From NCBI RefSeq assembly GCF_005405165.1, contig NZ_BJDN01000009.1, positions 12,800-76,799 on the forward strand: a stretch of DNA of 64,000 nucleotides, given 5' to 3'. Of the stretch, positions 25,455 to 33,191 are shown piece after piece; position 1 is the stretch's first letter, and every line of letters begins with the position of its first letter. A program made the position numbers and the translations under genes. The stretch is from Loigolactobacillus binensis (GTDB lineage: Bacteria; Bacillota; Bacilli; Lactobacillales; Lactobacillaceae). The notes below the pieces were generated by a model. That model did not search any database, was not told the DNA's origin, and saw only the letters and a program-made list of their open reading frames with translations.

Positions 25455-25994
25455 ATGCAAAAAGATGATCAAAAGCAGTGGACCGGTAATGGCACTCACG
25501 AATATTCGGCTTACTTTGGCACGCCTACCCATGATGATCACATTTTATTTGAACTGCTGACGGTTGGCGTGTTCCAAGTTGGGTTAAGCTGGCAGGCGGC
25601 GGCTAGTAAATTGCCGCGTTATCGGCGTGATTTTGCTGGAATGGAAATTCAGGCGGTGGCGGCTTTTAGTGAATTAGATGTGGAGCGGATCGCCGCGGAT
25701 CCAGCAATGATTCGTAATCCGCGTAAAATTCAGGCCACGATCACGAACGCACAGGCTATATTAGCGGTGCAAAAAGAATTCGGTAGCTTCGCTAATTATT
25801 TATGGCAGTTTGTTGCTGGTGTGCCGCTGCTGATCACTTACGTTGAGCCCGATGAAGTCGATAATCACTCACCGTTAGCCAGTCGGGTTGCGCAAGATAT
25901 GAAACGGCGCGGATTTAAATTTGTTGGGCCGGTGGTGACCCATATGTTTATGAAGGCCGCTGGTTTGATTCAAGATGAAATTTTAGATCAATAA
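25455..25994 (+). CDS. tag: DNA-3-methyladenine glycosylase I family protein (divergent)
   Basis: The 179-residue protein aligns along its length with TagI base-excision glycosylases: a DDHILFELL segment, QVGLSW, the helix-hairpin-helix-like RNPRKIQATITNAQAIL, FANYLWQF, and MKAAGLIQDE. In E. coli Tag the matching sites are LEGQQAGLSW (with the base-contacting Glu38) and a zinc snap of two Cys and two His. Here the Glu position reads Gly (TVGVFQVGLSW), and the N-terminal Cys and C-terminal His/Cys ligands are absent. So it is either an altered glycosylase or one with a different base preference. SD GGAGGGG precedes the ATG at 25455; the upstream ATG 25389 lacks one. Confidence 0.8.
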   Translation: MQKDDQKQWTGNGTHEYSAYFGTPTHDDHILFELLTVGVFQVGLSWQAAASKLPRYRRDFAGMEIQAVAAFSELDVERIAADPAMIRNPRKIQATITNAQAILAVQKEFGSFANYLWQFVAGVPLLITYVEPDEVDNHSPLASRVAQDMKRRGFKFVGPVVTHMFMKAAGLIQDEILDQ

Positions 25995-26005
25995 TGTGGA
26001 TGGAC

Positions 26006-26046
26006 GGACCCGAAGTGGCTTAAGGCACTCTTCGGGTCCTTTTTTT
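26006..26046 (+). terminator. Terminator after tagI
   Basis: GGACCCGAAG (26006-26015) pairs with CTTCGGGTCC (26030-26039), followed by seven T. Confidence 0.92.
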
Positions 26047-26168
26047 GTGGCCTGATTTATCTGTTCGTCAAATTTTAAACCGGCACGACCCCGTTTTTGT
26101 TAAGTGTAACTATTTTTAAATGTTAGTAAAGCTGCCATACCAGTATTTGGTTGCTTAATAGTTTAATT

Positions 26169-26221
26169 TCTAATTAAAATTAGATTTGATAATTATGAGG
26201 ATTTTAATTATAATCTAATTT
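26169..26221. promoter_or_regulatory. AATTAGA/TCTAATT palindromes upstream of the pxp operon
   Basis: TCTAATT-AA-AATTAGA (26169-26184) is an inverted repeat. AAATTAGATT (26177-26186) also pairs with AATCTAATTT (26212-26221). The same half-sites form the palindrome at 33150-33167 before the Liv-type importer, so a common repressor or activator is suspected. No regulator gene lies in the operon. Confidence 0.5.
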
Positions 26222-26269
26222 ATAGATCTCACGACGACCTATTTTGATCAACCAAGGAGGTAGTCATTC

Positions 26270-26992
26270 TTGTTACCCTACGAATTAATTCCAGCCAGCG
26301 ATCAAGCCTTAAACGTAACTTTTGCCAATCAAATCGATCCGCAGATCAATTTGATCATCAGCCGCTTAACGGCCGCTTTACAGCCGCATTCGGAAATTAC
26401 GGCGTTGTTGCCGGCGTTTCGAACGTTAACTGTTTTTTATCAGCCCTTACTGACTAGCTTGGCCCAGATCAAGGAATTAGTTACCACTACGATCAGTGAA
26501 TTAGATCTGCAACCCAATAAACAGGTCAAAGTTGTGCATATTCCAGTTTGCTATACACCGGAATTTGGGCCTGACCTAACTCATGTAGCCGCACACGCCA
26601 AAATCAGTGTTACAGAATTAATTCAACGCCACACACAGCCTAATTATCTGATTTATATGTTAGGTTTTCTGCCAGGATTTGCCTATTTAGGCGGCCTAGA
26701 TCCGCGAATTGCGATGCCCCGCTTAGCTTCACCCCGGGCAACAATTCCGGCAGGGGCAGTGGGGATCGCTGGTGAACAAACTGGCATGTACCCAGTTGTT
26801 TCGCCTGGTGGCTGGCAATTGATCGGCCGCACCCCACTTAAATTATTTGCCGGGCAGCGTGCGCAGCCATTACTTTATCAGGCCGGTGATTATATTCATT
26901 TTGATGCGATCACACCAAGTGAATTTAAGCAGATCGCGACGGCACCAGAAACTTATACCTTACAGATCACACAGGAGCAGGTGAAAGATTAA
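26270..26992 (+). CDS. pxpB: 5-oxoprolinase subunit PxpB / KipI family (AHS1 domain)
   Basis: The 240-residue protein has the AHS1/KipI C-terminal fold with GFLPGFAYLGGLD, PRATIPAGAVGIAGEQTG and SPGGWQLIGRTP. PxpB works with PxpC and PxpA in ATP-dependent cleavage of 5-oxoproline; the B. subtilis homologue KipI inhibits kinase KinA. The same domain is half of the carboxyltransferase of urea carboxylase, which matters because biotin carboxylase genes follow. TTG 26270 is the start, 9 nt after a perfect AAGGAGG. The stop overlaps the ATG of the next gene (TTAATG). First gene of a seven-gene operon. Confidence 0.9.
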   Translation: MLPYELIPASDQALNVTFANQIDPQINLIISRLTAALQPHSEITALLPAFRTLTVFYQPLLTSLAQIKELVTTTISELDLQPNKQVKVVHIPVCYTPEFGPDLTHVAAHAKISVTELIQRHTQPNYLIYMLGFLPGFAYLGGLDPRIAMPRLASPRATIPAGAVGIAGEQTGMYPVVSPGGWQLIGRTPLKLFAGQRAQPLLYQAGDYIHFDAITPSEFKQIATAPETYTLQITQEQVKD

Positions 26993-27993
26993 TGACACTG
27001 ACGATTTTGAATGGTGGCTTATTGACAACGGTTCAGGATGCCGGACGGTTGACGCAGCAGGCCAGTGGCTTTGGTGTTGCTGGAGTGATGGATCCGTGGG
27101 CATTTCAATTAGCTAATTTGTTAGTTGCAAATTCACCACAAGCGGCGGTTTTGGAAATAACCAGCGTTGGGCCGACCCTGCAATTTAATCAGAATTGTGT
27201 GATTGCTTTAACTGGTGCCACTGGTCAGGCAAGCTTGGATGGCGTAGCCTTTCCTTTTTACCGTGCACAATTGGTTCAAGCGGGGCAGCGTTTGGCCATC
27301 AAGCAATTAACTAATGGTTTGCGCAGCTATCTAGCGGTAGCGGGGGGCATCGCCGTGCCAGAAGTGATGGGCAGCCGGGCTACCAGCACGCGCTACCAGC
27401 TAGGTGGTTTTCATGGTCGCACGTTACAAAGCGGCGATGTTTTACCGCTAGCAACTGACACAGCCTATATTCCTAGTTATGGTAGTCGTCAATTAACGGC
27501 GCCAACTTACGCTACAAAACAAATTACAGTGCGGGTCACCCCAGGGCCGCAATTTGATCAATTCAGTACCGCGGTGCAGCAAGCTTTTGTTCAACGCGCG
27601 TTTACGATCAGTGACGCCGCCGACCGGATGGGCTACCGGCTAACTGGCAATCAATTAAAAGTTCCACAAACCGGTAATTTACTGTCAGAAGGTACTTTCT
27701 TCGGTGGGATTCAGGTGCCCCAAAATGGTGAGCCGATCATTTTACTGGCTGATCGACAAACAACTGGCGGTTATCCGGTGATCGCCGTGGTGGCCAGTAT
27801 TGATTTACCGTTACTTGCGCAAGCACGCCCTGGCATGACCATTAAATTTACTAGAATAACAATTGAAGCTGCACAACAATTATTGCAAAAACAGCAGCAA
27901 CACTTAACGACTTTGACCCAGCAAGTACAGCGACCCAGTGGACATGACTTAAGCCCACGGATCGCCGCTAGCCGGATCGCGCGGTTATTTTAA
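26992..27993 (+). CDS. pxpC: 5-oxoprolinase subunit PxpC / KipA family (AHS2 domain)
   Basis: The 333-residue protein is of the AHS2/KipA type: LNGGLLTTVQDAGR at the start, GFGVAGVMDPWAFQLANLLV, ALTGA, RSYLAVAGGIAVPEVMGSR, RVTPGPQFDQF, and a C-terminal ADRQTTGGYPVIAVV with PRIAASRIARLF. It forms the catalytic heterodimer with PxpB. In urea carboxylase the same two domains bind the substrate and carboxybiotin. ATG 26992 overlaps the pxpB stop by one base. About 190 bp with a duplicated hairpin unit separate it from the biotin carrier gene. Confidence 0.9.
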   Translation: MTLTILNGGLLTTVQDAGRLTQQASGFGVAGVMDPWAFQLANLLVANSPQAAVLEITSVGPTLQFNQNCVIALTGATGQASLDGVAFPFYRAQLVQAGQRLAIKQLTNGLRSYLAVAGGIAVPEVMGSRATSTRYQLGGFHGRTLQSGDVLPLATDTAYIPSYGSRQLTAPTYATKQITVRVTPGPQFDQFSTAVQQAFVQRAFTISDAADRMGYRLTGNQLKVPQTGNLLSEGTFFGGIQVPQNGEPIILLADRQTTGGYPVIAVVASIDLPLLAQARPGMTIKFTRITIEAAQQLLQKQQQHLTTLTQQVQRPSGHDLSPRIAASRIARLF

Positions 27994-28026
27994 AGTAGCG
28001 TTGCGTGAGCTACGCCGGCCAGCGCC

Positions 28027-28176
28027 TGTAACAAAGATTTTTAGAATAAAAATCTACCTTAATTTGTGAAGTAGAGCCATGTTTCAACTCAGCGGTCTGC
28101 GCTGTAAGTTGAATGGTCATCGTCCGTAACAACCGAGATTTTTAGGATAAAAATCTACCTAATTTGTGAAGTAGAG
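28027..28176 (+). repeat. Duplicated hairpin unit between pxpC and the biotin carrier gene
   Basis: About 42 bp at 28035-28076 recur at 28136-28176. Each copy has the stem AGATTTTTA/TAAAAATCT and ends AATTTGTGAAGTAGAG. A separate hairpin, TTCAACT/AGTTGAA with AGCG/CGCT (about 28084-28112), lies between. The second copy supplies the GAGG-type SD of the biotin carrier gene. The duplication may tune the expression ratio of the carboxylase subunits. Confidence 0.7.
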
Positions 28177-28187
28177 GAATGAGCGGA

Positions 28188-28589
28188 ATGAAAATAGAAG
28201 AAATCAAAGCATTAATGGATCATATGGCTGCCAGTGGGTTAAATTCACTGGTATATCGTGACGGTCAGACCACCTTGAAATTGACTAAAACGGCTGCCCC
28301 GGTTGCGTCGGCCGCAAAGCCGACACCTGCAGTGCAACAACCCACAGTGGCGCCTAAAAAGACCTTGAAGGCGCCGTTGGTCGGAATTTTTTATGCCTCA
28401 GCTACGCCTGATGATGAGCCTTTTGTTAAAGCTGGGACCACCGTTAAAGTCGGTCAAACCATTGGTATTATTGAGGCCATGAAAATGATGCATGAAGTTA
28501 AGGCCGACCAGGCTGGCACGATCACCCAAGTTTTAGTGGGCAACGAGCAACGTGTCGGCTTCGATGATCCGTTATTTGAACTAGATTAG
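28188..28589 (+). CDS. accB: Biotin carboxyl carrier protein
   Basis: The 133-residue protein has an N-terminal KIEEIKALMDHMAASGL helix, a Pro/Ala-rich linker (about 35-60), and a C-terminal biotinyl domain in which IIEAMKMMHEVKAD holds the biotinylated Lys (AMKM). It carries CO2 as carboxybiotin between the biotin carboxylase and a carboxyltransferase. ATG 28188 is 10 nt after GAGG; ATG 28179 would leave a spacing of 1. Location between pxpBC and accC suggests it serves the PxpBC carboxyltransferase-like pair and not fatty acid synthesis; no accA/accD is in the window. Confidence 0.88.
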   Translation: MKIEEIKALMDHMAASGLNSLVYRDGQTTLKLTKTAAPVASAAKPTPAVQQPTVAPKKTLKAPLVGIFYASATPDDEPFVKAGTTVKVGQTIGIIEAMKMMHEVKADQAGTITQVLVGNEQRVGFDDPLFELD

Positions 28590-28600
28590 GAAGTGAGTTC

Positions 28601-29920
28601 GTGAAAAAAGTATTGGTGGCTAATCGCGGTGAAATTGCGGTTCGTATTATTCGAGCCTGCCGGGAACTAGGCCTAGCCACGGTGGCGATTTATTCAACGG
28701 CGGATAAAACTGCGCTACACGTGCAATTAGCTGATGAAGCGATTTGTGTTGGCCCCGCGGACCCGCAAAAGAGTTACCTGAACATTGATCAGATCGTGGC
28801 GGCGGCGCTGGCTTTGGGCGCTGATGCTGTTCACCCGGGTTACGGCTTTTTATCGGAAAATGCTGCCTTTGCGCAGCGCTGTGAAGAGCAGCAGTTGACT
28901 TTTATCGGTCCGGCGGCCAAAGTGATCGCGCAGATGGGTGACAAAGCGGCGGCTCGCGAAATCATGCAAGCAGCTGGCGTGCCGGTGATCCCTGGAAGTC
29001 CCGAAGGCTTCACCGAGCAACAAGTTGGGGCGCAGATGGCGGCTACAGTCGGTTACCCGGTGATGCTCAAAGCAGCTGCCGGTGGTGGTGGTAAAGGGAT
29101 GCGGGTGATCACCACGCCTGAACAGTTTAGCCATGAATTTCAATTAGCCCAAAGTGAGGCTGAGAAATCCTTTGCTGACGGCGAAATGTATTTAGAAAAA
29201 TTTATTGAGCGGCCCCGCCATATTGAAGTCCAAATTATTGGCGATACGCACGGCCAAGTTTTAGTTTTAGGCGAACGTGATTGTTCACTACAGCAACATC
29301 ATCAGAAAATGATCGAGGAAGCACCTAGTGATGTGCTGGATGATGCTACCCGGCAACAAATGTTTCAAACGTCGATCACAGCGGCTCAGGCGATCCATTA
29401 TGTTGGTGCCGGCACAATCGAGTTTTTATATGCGGGACCGGGCAAATTTTATTTTATGGAAATGAATACGCGGGTGCAGGTGGAGCATCCGATCACTGAG
29501 TTGATCACCAGCCAAGATATTGTGGCGCTTCAATTGCAGGTGGCGGCTGGGCAAGCATTGCCGGCGCAAACACCTGTGATCCATGGTCATGCCCTGGAAT
29601 GCCGCATTAACGCCACAACTCCTGGGCGGATCACTGGGCTACATTTACCAGGGGGCAATGGGATTCGTGTTGATACGGCGCTCTATCCTGGTTATGTGGT
29701 GCCGGCGGATTACGATGCAATGATCGCGAAGGTGATCGTTTATGCGGCTGATCGTGCGACGGCGGTGGCTAAAATGCGTGCTGCGATCGGGGAAACGGTG
29801 ATCAGCGGCATTGAAACGAATTTAGACTTTTTGGCGCAATTGCTGGCGGCACCGGCTTATTTGGCTGATGAGATCAATATTACGTTCATTGATGAATTTG
29901 TGGCAGCACAGTCAAAGTAG
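28601..29920 (+). CDS. accC: Biotin carboxylase
   Basis: The 439-residue ATP-grasp enzyme begins KKVLVANRGEIAVRIIRACRELG, split as KKVLVANRGEIAV and RIIRACRELG. It has the Gly-rich ATP loop KAAAGGGGKGMRV, HIEVQIIGD, the metal-binding EMNTRVQVEHPITE and ALECRINA. It carboxylates the biotin carrier using ATP and bicarbonate. It is slightly shorter than the usual 445-450 residues, with a short C-terminus. GTG 28601 follows SD AGGAAGTGA, 11 bp after the carrier stop. Operon position again links it to pxpBC. A role in acetyl-CoA carboxylase cannot be ruled out. Confidence 0.9.
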   Translation: MKKVLVANRGEIAVRIIRACRELGLATVAIYSTADKTALHVQLADEAICVGPADPQKSYLNIDQIVAAALALGADAVHPGYGFLSENAAFAQRCEEQQLTFIGPAAKVIAQMGDKAAAREIMQAAGVPVIPGSPEGFTEQQVGAQMAATVGYPVMLKAAAGGGGKGMRVITTPEQFSHEFQLAQSEAEKSFADGEMYLEKFIERPRHIEVQIIGDTHGQVLVLGERDCSLQQHHQKMIEEAPSDVLDDATRQQMFQTSITAAQAIHYVGAGTIEFLYAGPGKFYFMEMNTRVQVEHPITELITSQDIVALQLQVAAGQALPAQTPVIHGHALECRINATTPGRITGLHLPGGNGIRVDTALYPGYVVPADYDAMIAKVIVYAADRATAVAKMRAAIGETVISGIETNLDFLAQLLAAPAYLADEINITFIDEFVAAQSK

Positions 29921-29932
29921 GAGGTCTTGCCC

Positions 29933-30721
29933 ATGAGTGAACAGCAAACACCTGTTCAGCTGCGCCATTTATGCCGCAGCAATCAGTTTAGTCAGCAAAC
30001 CAGCGGGCGTTGTCCCGGGTATACGCAAGCTAACTTGGTAATTTTGCCGGAACGTGATGCATATGATTTTTTGTTGTTTGCACAACGTAATCCGAAGCCT
30101 TGTCCGATTTTGGAAGTTACTAACAGTGGTAGTCGCAGGCTGCATGATTTTGCGCAAGATGTTGATCTGGCTCGAGATTTTCCACGCTATCGCATCTACC
30201 AGCAAGGGAAATTAGTGGCGGAACCGTTGGCTGTGGTTGATTATTGGCGCGCGGACTTAGTCAGTTTTTTGATCGGCTGTAGCTTTTCTTTTGAAGCGGC
30301 GTTGCTTCAAGCTGGTATTGAGATGCGCCACATTACCGAGCAAGTCAATGTGCCGATGTATAACACCAATATTGTGGCTAAAACGGCGGGCCGTTTTCAC
30401 GGGAATTATGTGGTCAGTATGCGGCCGATCCCCGAAAATCAAGTGGTGCGGGCGGTGACCGTGACGGAACAATTACCACAAGTTCACGGTACGCCGCTGC
30501 AAATTGGCAATCCCGCTGCTTTAGGGATCACTGATTTAGCGCGGCCTGATTACGGGGATGCGGTCACGATCAAGCCTGGTGAGGTACCCGTTTTTTGGGC
30601 TTGTGGTGTAACGCCGCAAGCGGTCGTTATGCAGAGCAAGCCGGAATTTGTGATCACCCACGCACCAGGGCATATGTTGGTTACCGACATCAAAGATCAG
30701 GACCTGAAATATCAGTTGTAG
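29933..30721 (+). CDS. ycsI: DUF1445 / D-glutamate cyclase-like hydro-lyase (YcsI type)
   Basis: The 262-residue protein belongs to the DUF1445 family, annotated as putative hydro-lyase and related to mammalian D-glutamate cyclase, which interconverts D-glutamate and 5-oxo-D-proline. Landmarks are GRCPGYTQANLVILP, the conserved FLIGCSFSFEAAL, NVPMYNTNI, GNYVVSMRPIP, and the C-terminal PVFWACGVTPQ and THAPGHMLVTD. Its place between accC and pxpA supports action on 5-oxoproline-like lactams. ATG 29933 is chosen because AGGAGG is 8 nt upstream; the TTG at 29927 overlaps that spacing. Confidence 0.85.
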   Translation: MSEQQTPVQLRHLCRSNQFSQQTSGRCPGYTQANLVILPERDAYDFLLFAQRNPKPCPILEVTNSGSRRLHDFAQDVDLARDFPRYRIYQQGKLVAEPLAVVDYWRADLVSFLIGCSFSFEAALLQAGIEMRHITEQVNVPMYNTNIVAKTAGRFHGNYVVSMRPIPENQVVRAVTVTEQLPQVHGTPLQIGNPAALGITDLARPDYGDAVTIKPGEVPVFWACGVTPQAVVMQSKPEFVITHAPGHMLVTDIKDQDLKYQL

Positions 30722-30761
30722 CGGTTTATTCATTGATCAAGCAAGGTAGGAGGAATTTAAC

Positions 30762-31511
30762 ATGGTAAAAATAGATTTAAATTGTGATCTTGGTGAAAGC
30801 TTCGGCCGGTATACGTTAGGCTTAGATGCGCAAGTTTTGCCTTATGTAACATCAGCTAACATTGCTTGTGGTTTTCACGCTGGCGACCCAACGGTTATGG
30901 CGGCTACGGTGGCCTTAGCGGAGCAAAATAACGTTGCTTTAGGTGCCCATCCCGGGTTACCTGATCTAGTTGGTTTTGGTCGCCGTAAAATGCAGATCAC
31001 ACTTGCCCAGGCGCAAGCGGACGTGCAATATCAAGTTGGTGCTTTAGCAGCCTTCAGTCAAACGGGTCGATTACACCACGTTAAACCCCACGGTGCGCTT
31101 TATAATATGGCCGCTGCGGATTATGAGTTAGCCCGCGGAATTTGTTTAGGGATCAAGGCTGTTGACCCCACCCTTATTTTAGTGGGCTTAGCTAATAGTC
31201 AGCTGATCAAGGCGGCCCAAGACGTTGATCTACCCTATGCGCAGGAAATTTTTGCTGATCGCAATTATTTAGCCGATGGGTCGTTAGTGCCGCGTACCCA
31301 AGCTAATGCTATGGTCACCGATGAAGCCACAGCAGTGCAACGGACGGTGGCCATGATTCAAACCCAAAGCGTCACGGCCATCGACGGTCAAAAGGTGGCG
31401 TTGGCGCCAGACACAGTTTGCGTTCATGGCGATGGGGCCAAGGCGGTGGCTTTCGTGCAGAAAATCCATGCCGCGTTATTAGCGGCTGGCATTGAAGTGA
31501 CAGCTTTATAA
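30762..31511 (+). CDS. pxpA: 5-oxoprolinase subunit PxpA (LamB/YcsF family)
   Basis: The 249-residue protein starts with the family signature KIDLNCDLGESFGRY and has ANIACGFHAGDP, GAHPGLPDLVGFGRR, HHVKPHGALYN and VCVHGD, the His/Asp residues expected of its metal-dependent deacetylase-like barrel. With PxpB and PxpC it opens 5-oxoproline to glutamate at the cost of ATP. SD AGGAGGAA precedes the ATG. It is separated from pxpBC by the carboxylase and DUF1445 genes, an order that ties all of them to one reaction sequence. Confidence 0.92.
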   Translation: MVKIDLNCDLGESFGRYTLGLDAQVLPYVTSANIACGFHAGDPTVMAATVALAEQNNVALGAHPGLPDLVGFGRRKMQITLAQAQADVQYQVGALAAFSQTGRLHHVKPHGALYNMAAADYELARGICLGIKAVDPTLILVGLANSQLIKAAQDVDLPYAQEIFADRNYLADGSLVPRTQANAMVTDEATAVQRTVAMIQTQSVTAIDGQKVALAPDTVCVHGDGAKAVAFVQKIHAALLAAGIEVTAL

Positions 31512-31597
31512 TTTTAGCCGCAACCCCAAGTTTAGCTTAATTAAACAACCCTAATAAAAATGGGTTCAAAACGCGCTTAAGAGAAAGAGTGGCTGGC

Positions 31598-32809
31598 ATG
31601 AAAGAAAAACAAGCAAAGAAACAATCCCCATTTAGCGTGGCGATGGGGGCCGCCTTTATGATGGCAATGGCTGCAGTTGGGCCCGGATTTCTGACCCAAA
31701 CGGCGACCTTCACCGGTAAAATGGGGGCTAATTTTGGTTTTGCTATTTTGATCTGTATTGTTGTCGATATTATTGTTCAGTTGAATATTTGGCGGATCAT
31801 TGTGGTTTCAGGAAAACGGGCACAGGTTTTGGCCAACGAAGTTTTTCCAGGGCTAGGTTACTTGTTAACCGTTTTGATCGTGATCGGCGGCTTCTTCTTC
31901 AATATTGGTAACGTTGGTGGTGCCGGGTTAGGGCTAAATGTGCTGTTCGGTATTTCACCGGAAAATGGTGCGTTGATCGCTGCCGCCGTTGCGATCATCA
32001 TTTTCTTGGTCAAAGACGCGATGCGCGTAGTCGATCGCTCGGTTCAATTTTTGGCGATCATCAAAGTTGCGATCCTGATCTATATTTTAGCGGTGACGAC
32101 GGTACCTTATCAGGCCGCAGTGACCCACGCGTTTATGCCGACGCACATTGATTTTTATTCGATCGTCACGATTGTCGGCGGCACTGTTGGTGGCTATATT
32201 TCCTTCTCAGGTGGTCATCGGCTGCTGGAAGGTGGCGTTGAAGGCCCCGATAAGATCAAATACGTTAATCAAGGTGCATTGACGGGGATCGGCGTGGCTT
32301 CAGTCATTCGGATCATGTTATTTTTAGCCGGCCTGGCCGTGGTTTTAGAAGGTCACGTTTTGGATCCAACTAACCCAGCGGCATCAATTTTTAAAGACGC
32401 CGCTGGCCAGTTTGGCTATAAATTCTTTGGGTTGTTATTATTAGCAGCCGGGATGACGTCGACGTTGGGGTCAACCTTCACTTCGGTTTCATTCTTAGAT
32501 TATACGGTCAGTCAGGGTAGCGAGAATAAATATTTGCGCTTCCGTTCTTGGTTGATCGTTGCCTTTATTGTTTTATCAACGGCTATTTTCTACTTTATCG
32601 GTAATCCGGCTAAGGTTTTAGTCTTTGTAGGGGCATTAAACGGCCTGATCTTACCGATCGCGTTGGCCATTTTGTTGGTCGCCGCTAACAAAAAGCAGAT
32701 CATGGGGGCCGCTTATCGGCATCCTCGGTGGCTATTATTTACCGGTTGGTTAGTCGTTGTTTTCATGGCCTACGCTGGTGTACGGACGATTCTGACGTTG
32801 GAATTTTAG
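31598..32809 (+). CDS. ycsG: NRAMP-related transporter lacking the metal-site motifs (YcsG type)
   Basis: The 403-residue membrane protein has 11 predicted helices of the NRAMP/LeuT type. Helix 1 reads AAVGPGFLTQTATFTGKMGA, without the DPGN motif that gives Mn2+/Fe2+ ligands in MntH; the helix 6 region reads VGGTVGGYISFSGGH in place of MPHN. Loss of both suggests it does not move divalent transition metals. Its steady link to pxp genes, as in the B. subtilis ycsF-ycsG-ycsI-kip operon, fits uptake of the operon substrate; that is inference. ATG 31598 follows GAGTGG; GTG 31589 would add three residues. Confidence 0.82.
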   Translation: MKEKQAKKQSPFSVAMGAAFMMAMAAVGPGFLTQTATFTGKMGANFGFAILICIVVDIIVQLNIWRIIVVSGKRAQVLANEVFPGLGYLLTVLIVIGGFFFNIGNVGGAGLGLNVLFGISPENGALIAAAVAIIIFLVKDAMRVVDRSVQFLAIIKVAILIYILAVTTVPYQAAVTHAFMPTHIDFYSIVTIVGGTVGGYISFSGGHRLLEGGVEGPDKIKYVNQGALTGIGVASVIRIMLFLAGLAVVLEGHVLDPTNPAASIFKDAAGQFGYKFFGLLLLAAGMTSTLGSTFTSVSFLDYTVSQGSENKYLRFRSWLIVAFIVLSTAIFYFIGNPAKVLVFVGALNGLILPIALAILLVAANKKQIMGAAYRHPRWLLFTGWLVVVFMAYAGVRTILTLEF

Positions 32810-32839
32810 TGTAACTGGTGTAATCCCTCATTTTTTAAA

Positions 32840-32893
32840 AAAAGAACATGGCCCATTTAAATCAAATGTGATTTGGATGGGCCGTGTTTTTTT
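32840..32893 (+). terminator. Terminator of the pxp operon
   Basis: GGCCCAT and AAATCA (from about 32850) pair with TGATTT and ATGGGCC (to about 32883), with outer AACA/TGTT pairing and a run of seven T. It closes the seven-gene operon. The remaining 300 bp up to 33191 are AT-rich and hold the promoter of the importer. Confidence 0.85.
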
Positions 32894-33149
32894 GTGCAGT
32901 TTATTCGGTGTGTGCAGGCTACAAGGCTCACCAGCAAATAGCCGCGGTTAAAATAACTTGTTTTCAAGTGCTGATGAAACTGCTGACGGCCTAGTTGTGA
33001 ACCTGTGGAATAACTGTGAATTTAATTAGATTATAAAATAGTCAAAAAAATTGAATTGCCTAGTTGAAGGCGATTTATGTGGATATTTTGTGAATATTAT
33101 GAGAAGTGCCGTTGACTATAAACCGAAATTATGTTAGTTTATTAAAAAC

Positions 33150-33167
33150 AAATTAGAATTCTAATTT
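33150..33167. promoter_or_regulatory. Perfect 18-bp palindrome upstream of the Liv-type importer
   Basis: AAATTAGAATTCTAATTT is fully self-complementary and lies 25 bp before the ATG of the binding-protein gene, downstream of a TTGACT (33112-33117) that may be the -35 box. It uses the same AATTAGA/TCTAATT half-sites as the region before pxpB. Likely operator. Confidence 0.5.
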
Positions 33168-33191
33168 ACGCATAACAGGAGATGGAGATAT

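Noticed and set aside
28188..29920. Acetyl-CoA carboxylase operon
   Set aside because: No accA, accD or fab genes are near; the genes are embedded in the pxp operon. A role in fatty acid synthesis cannot be fully excluded.
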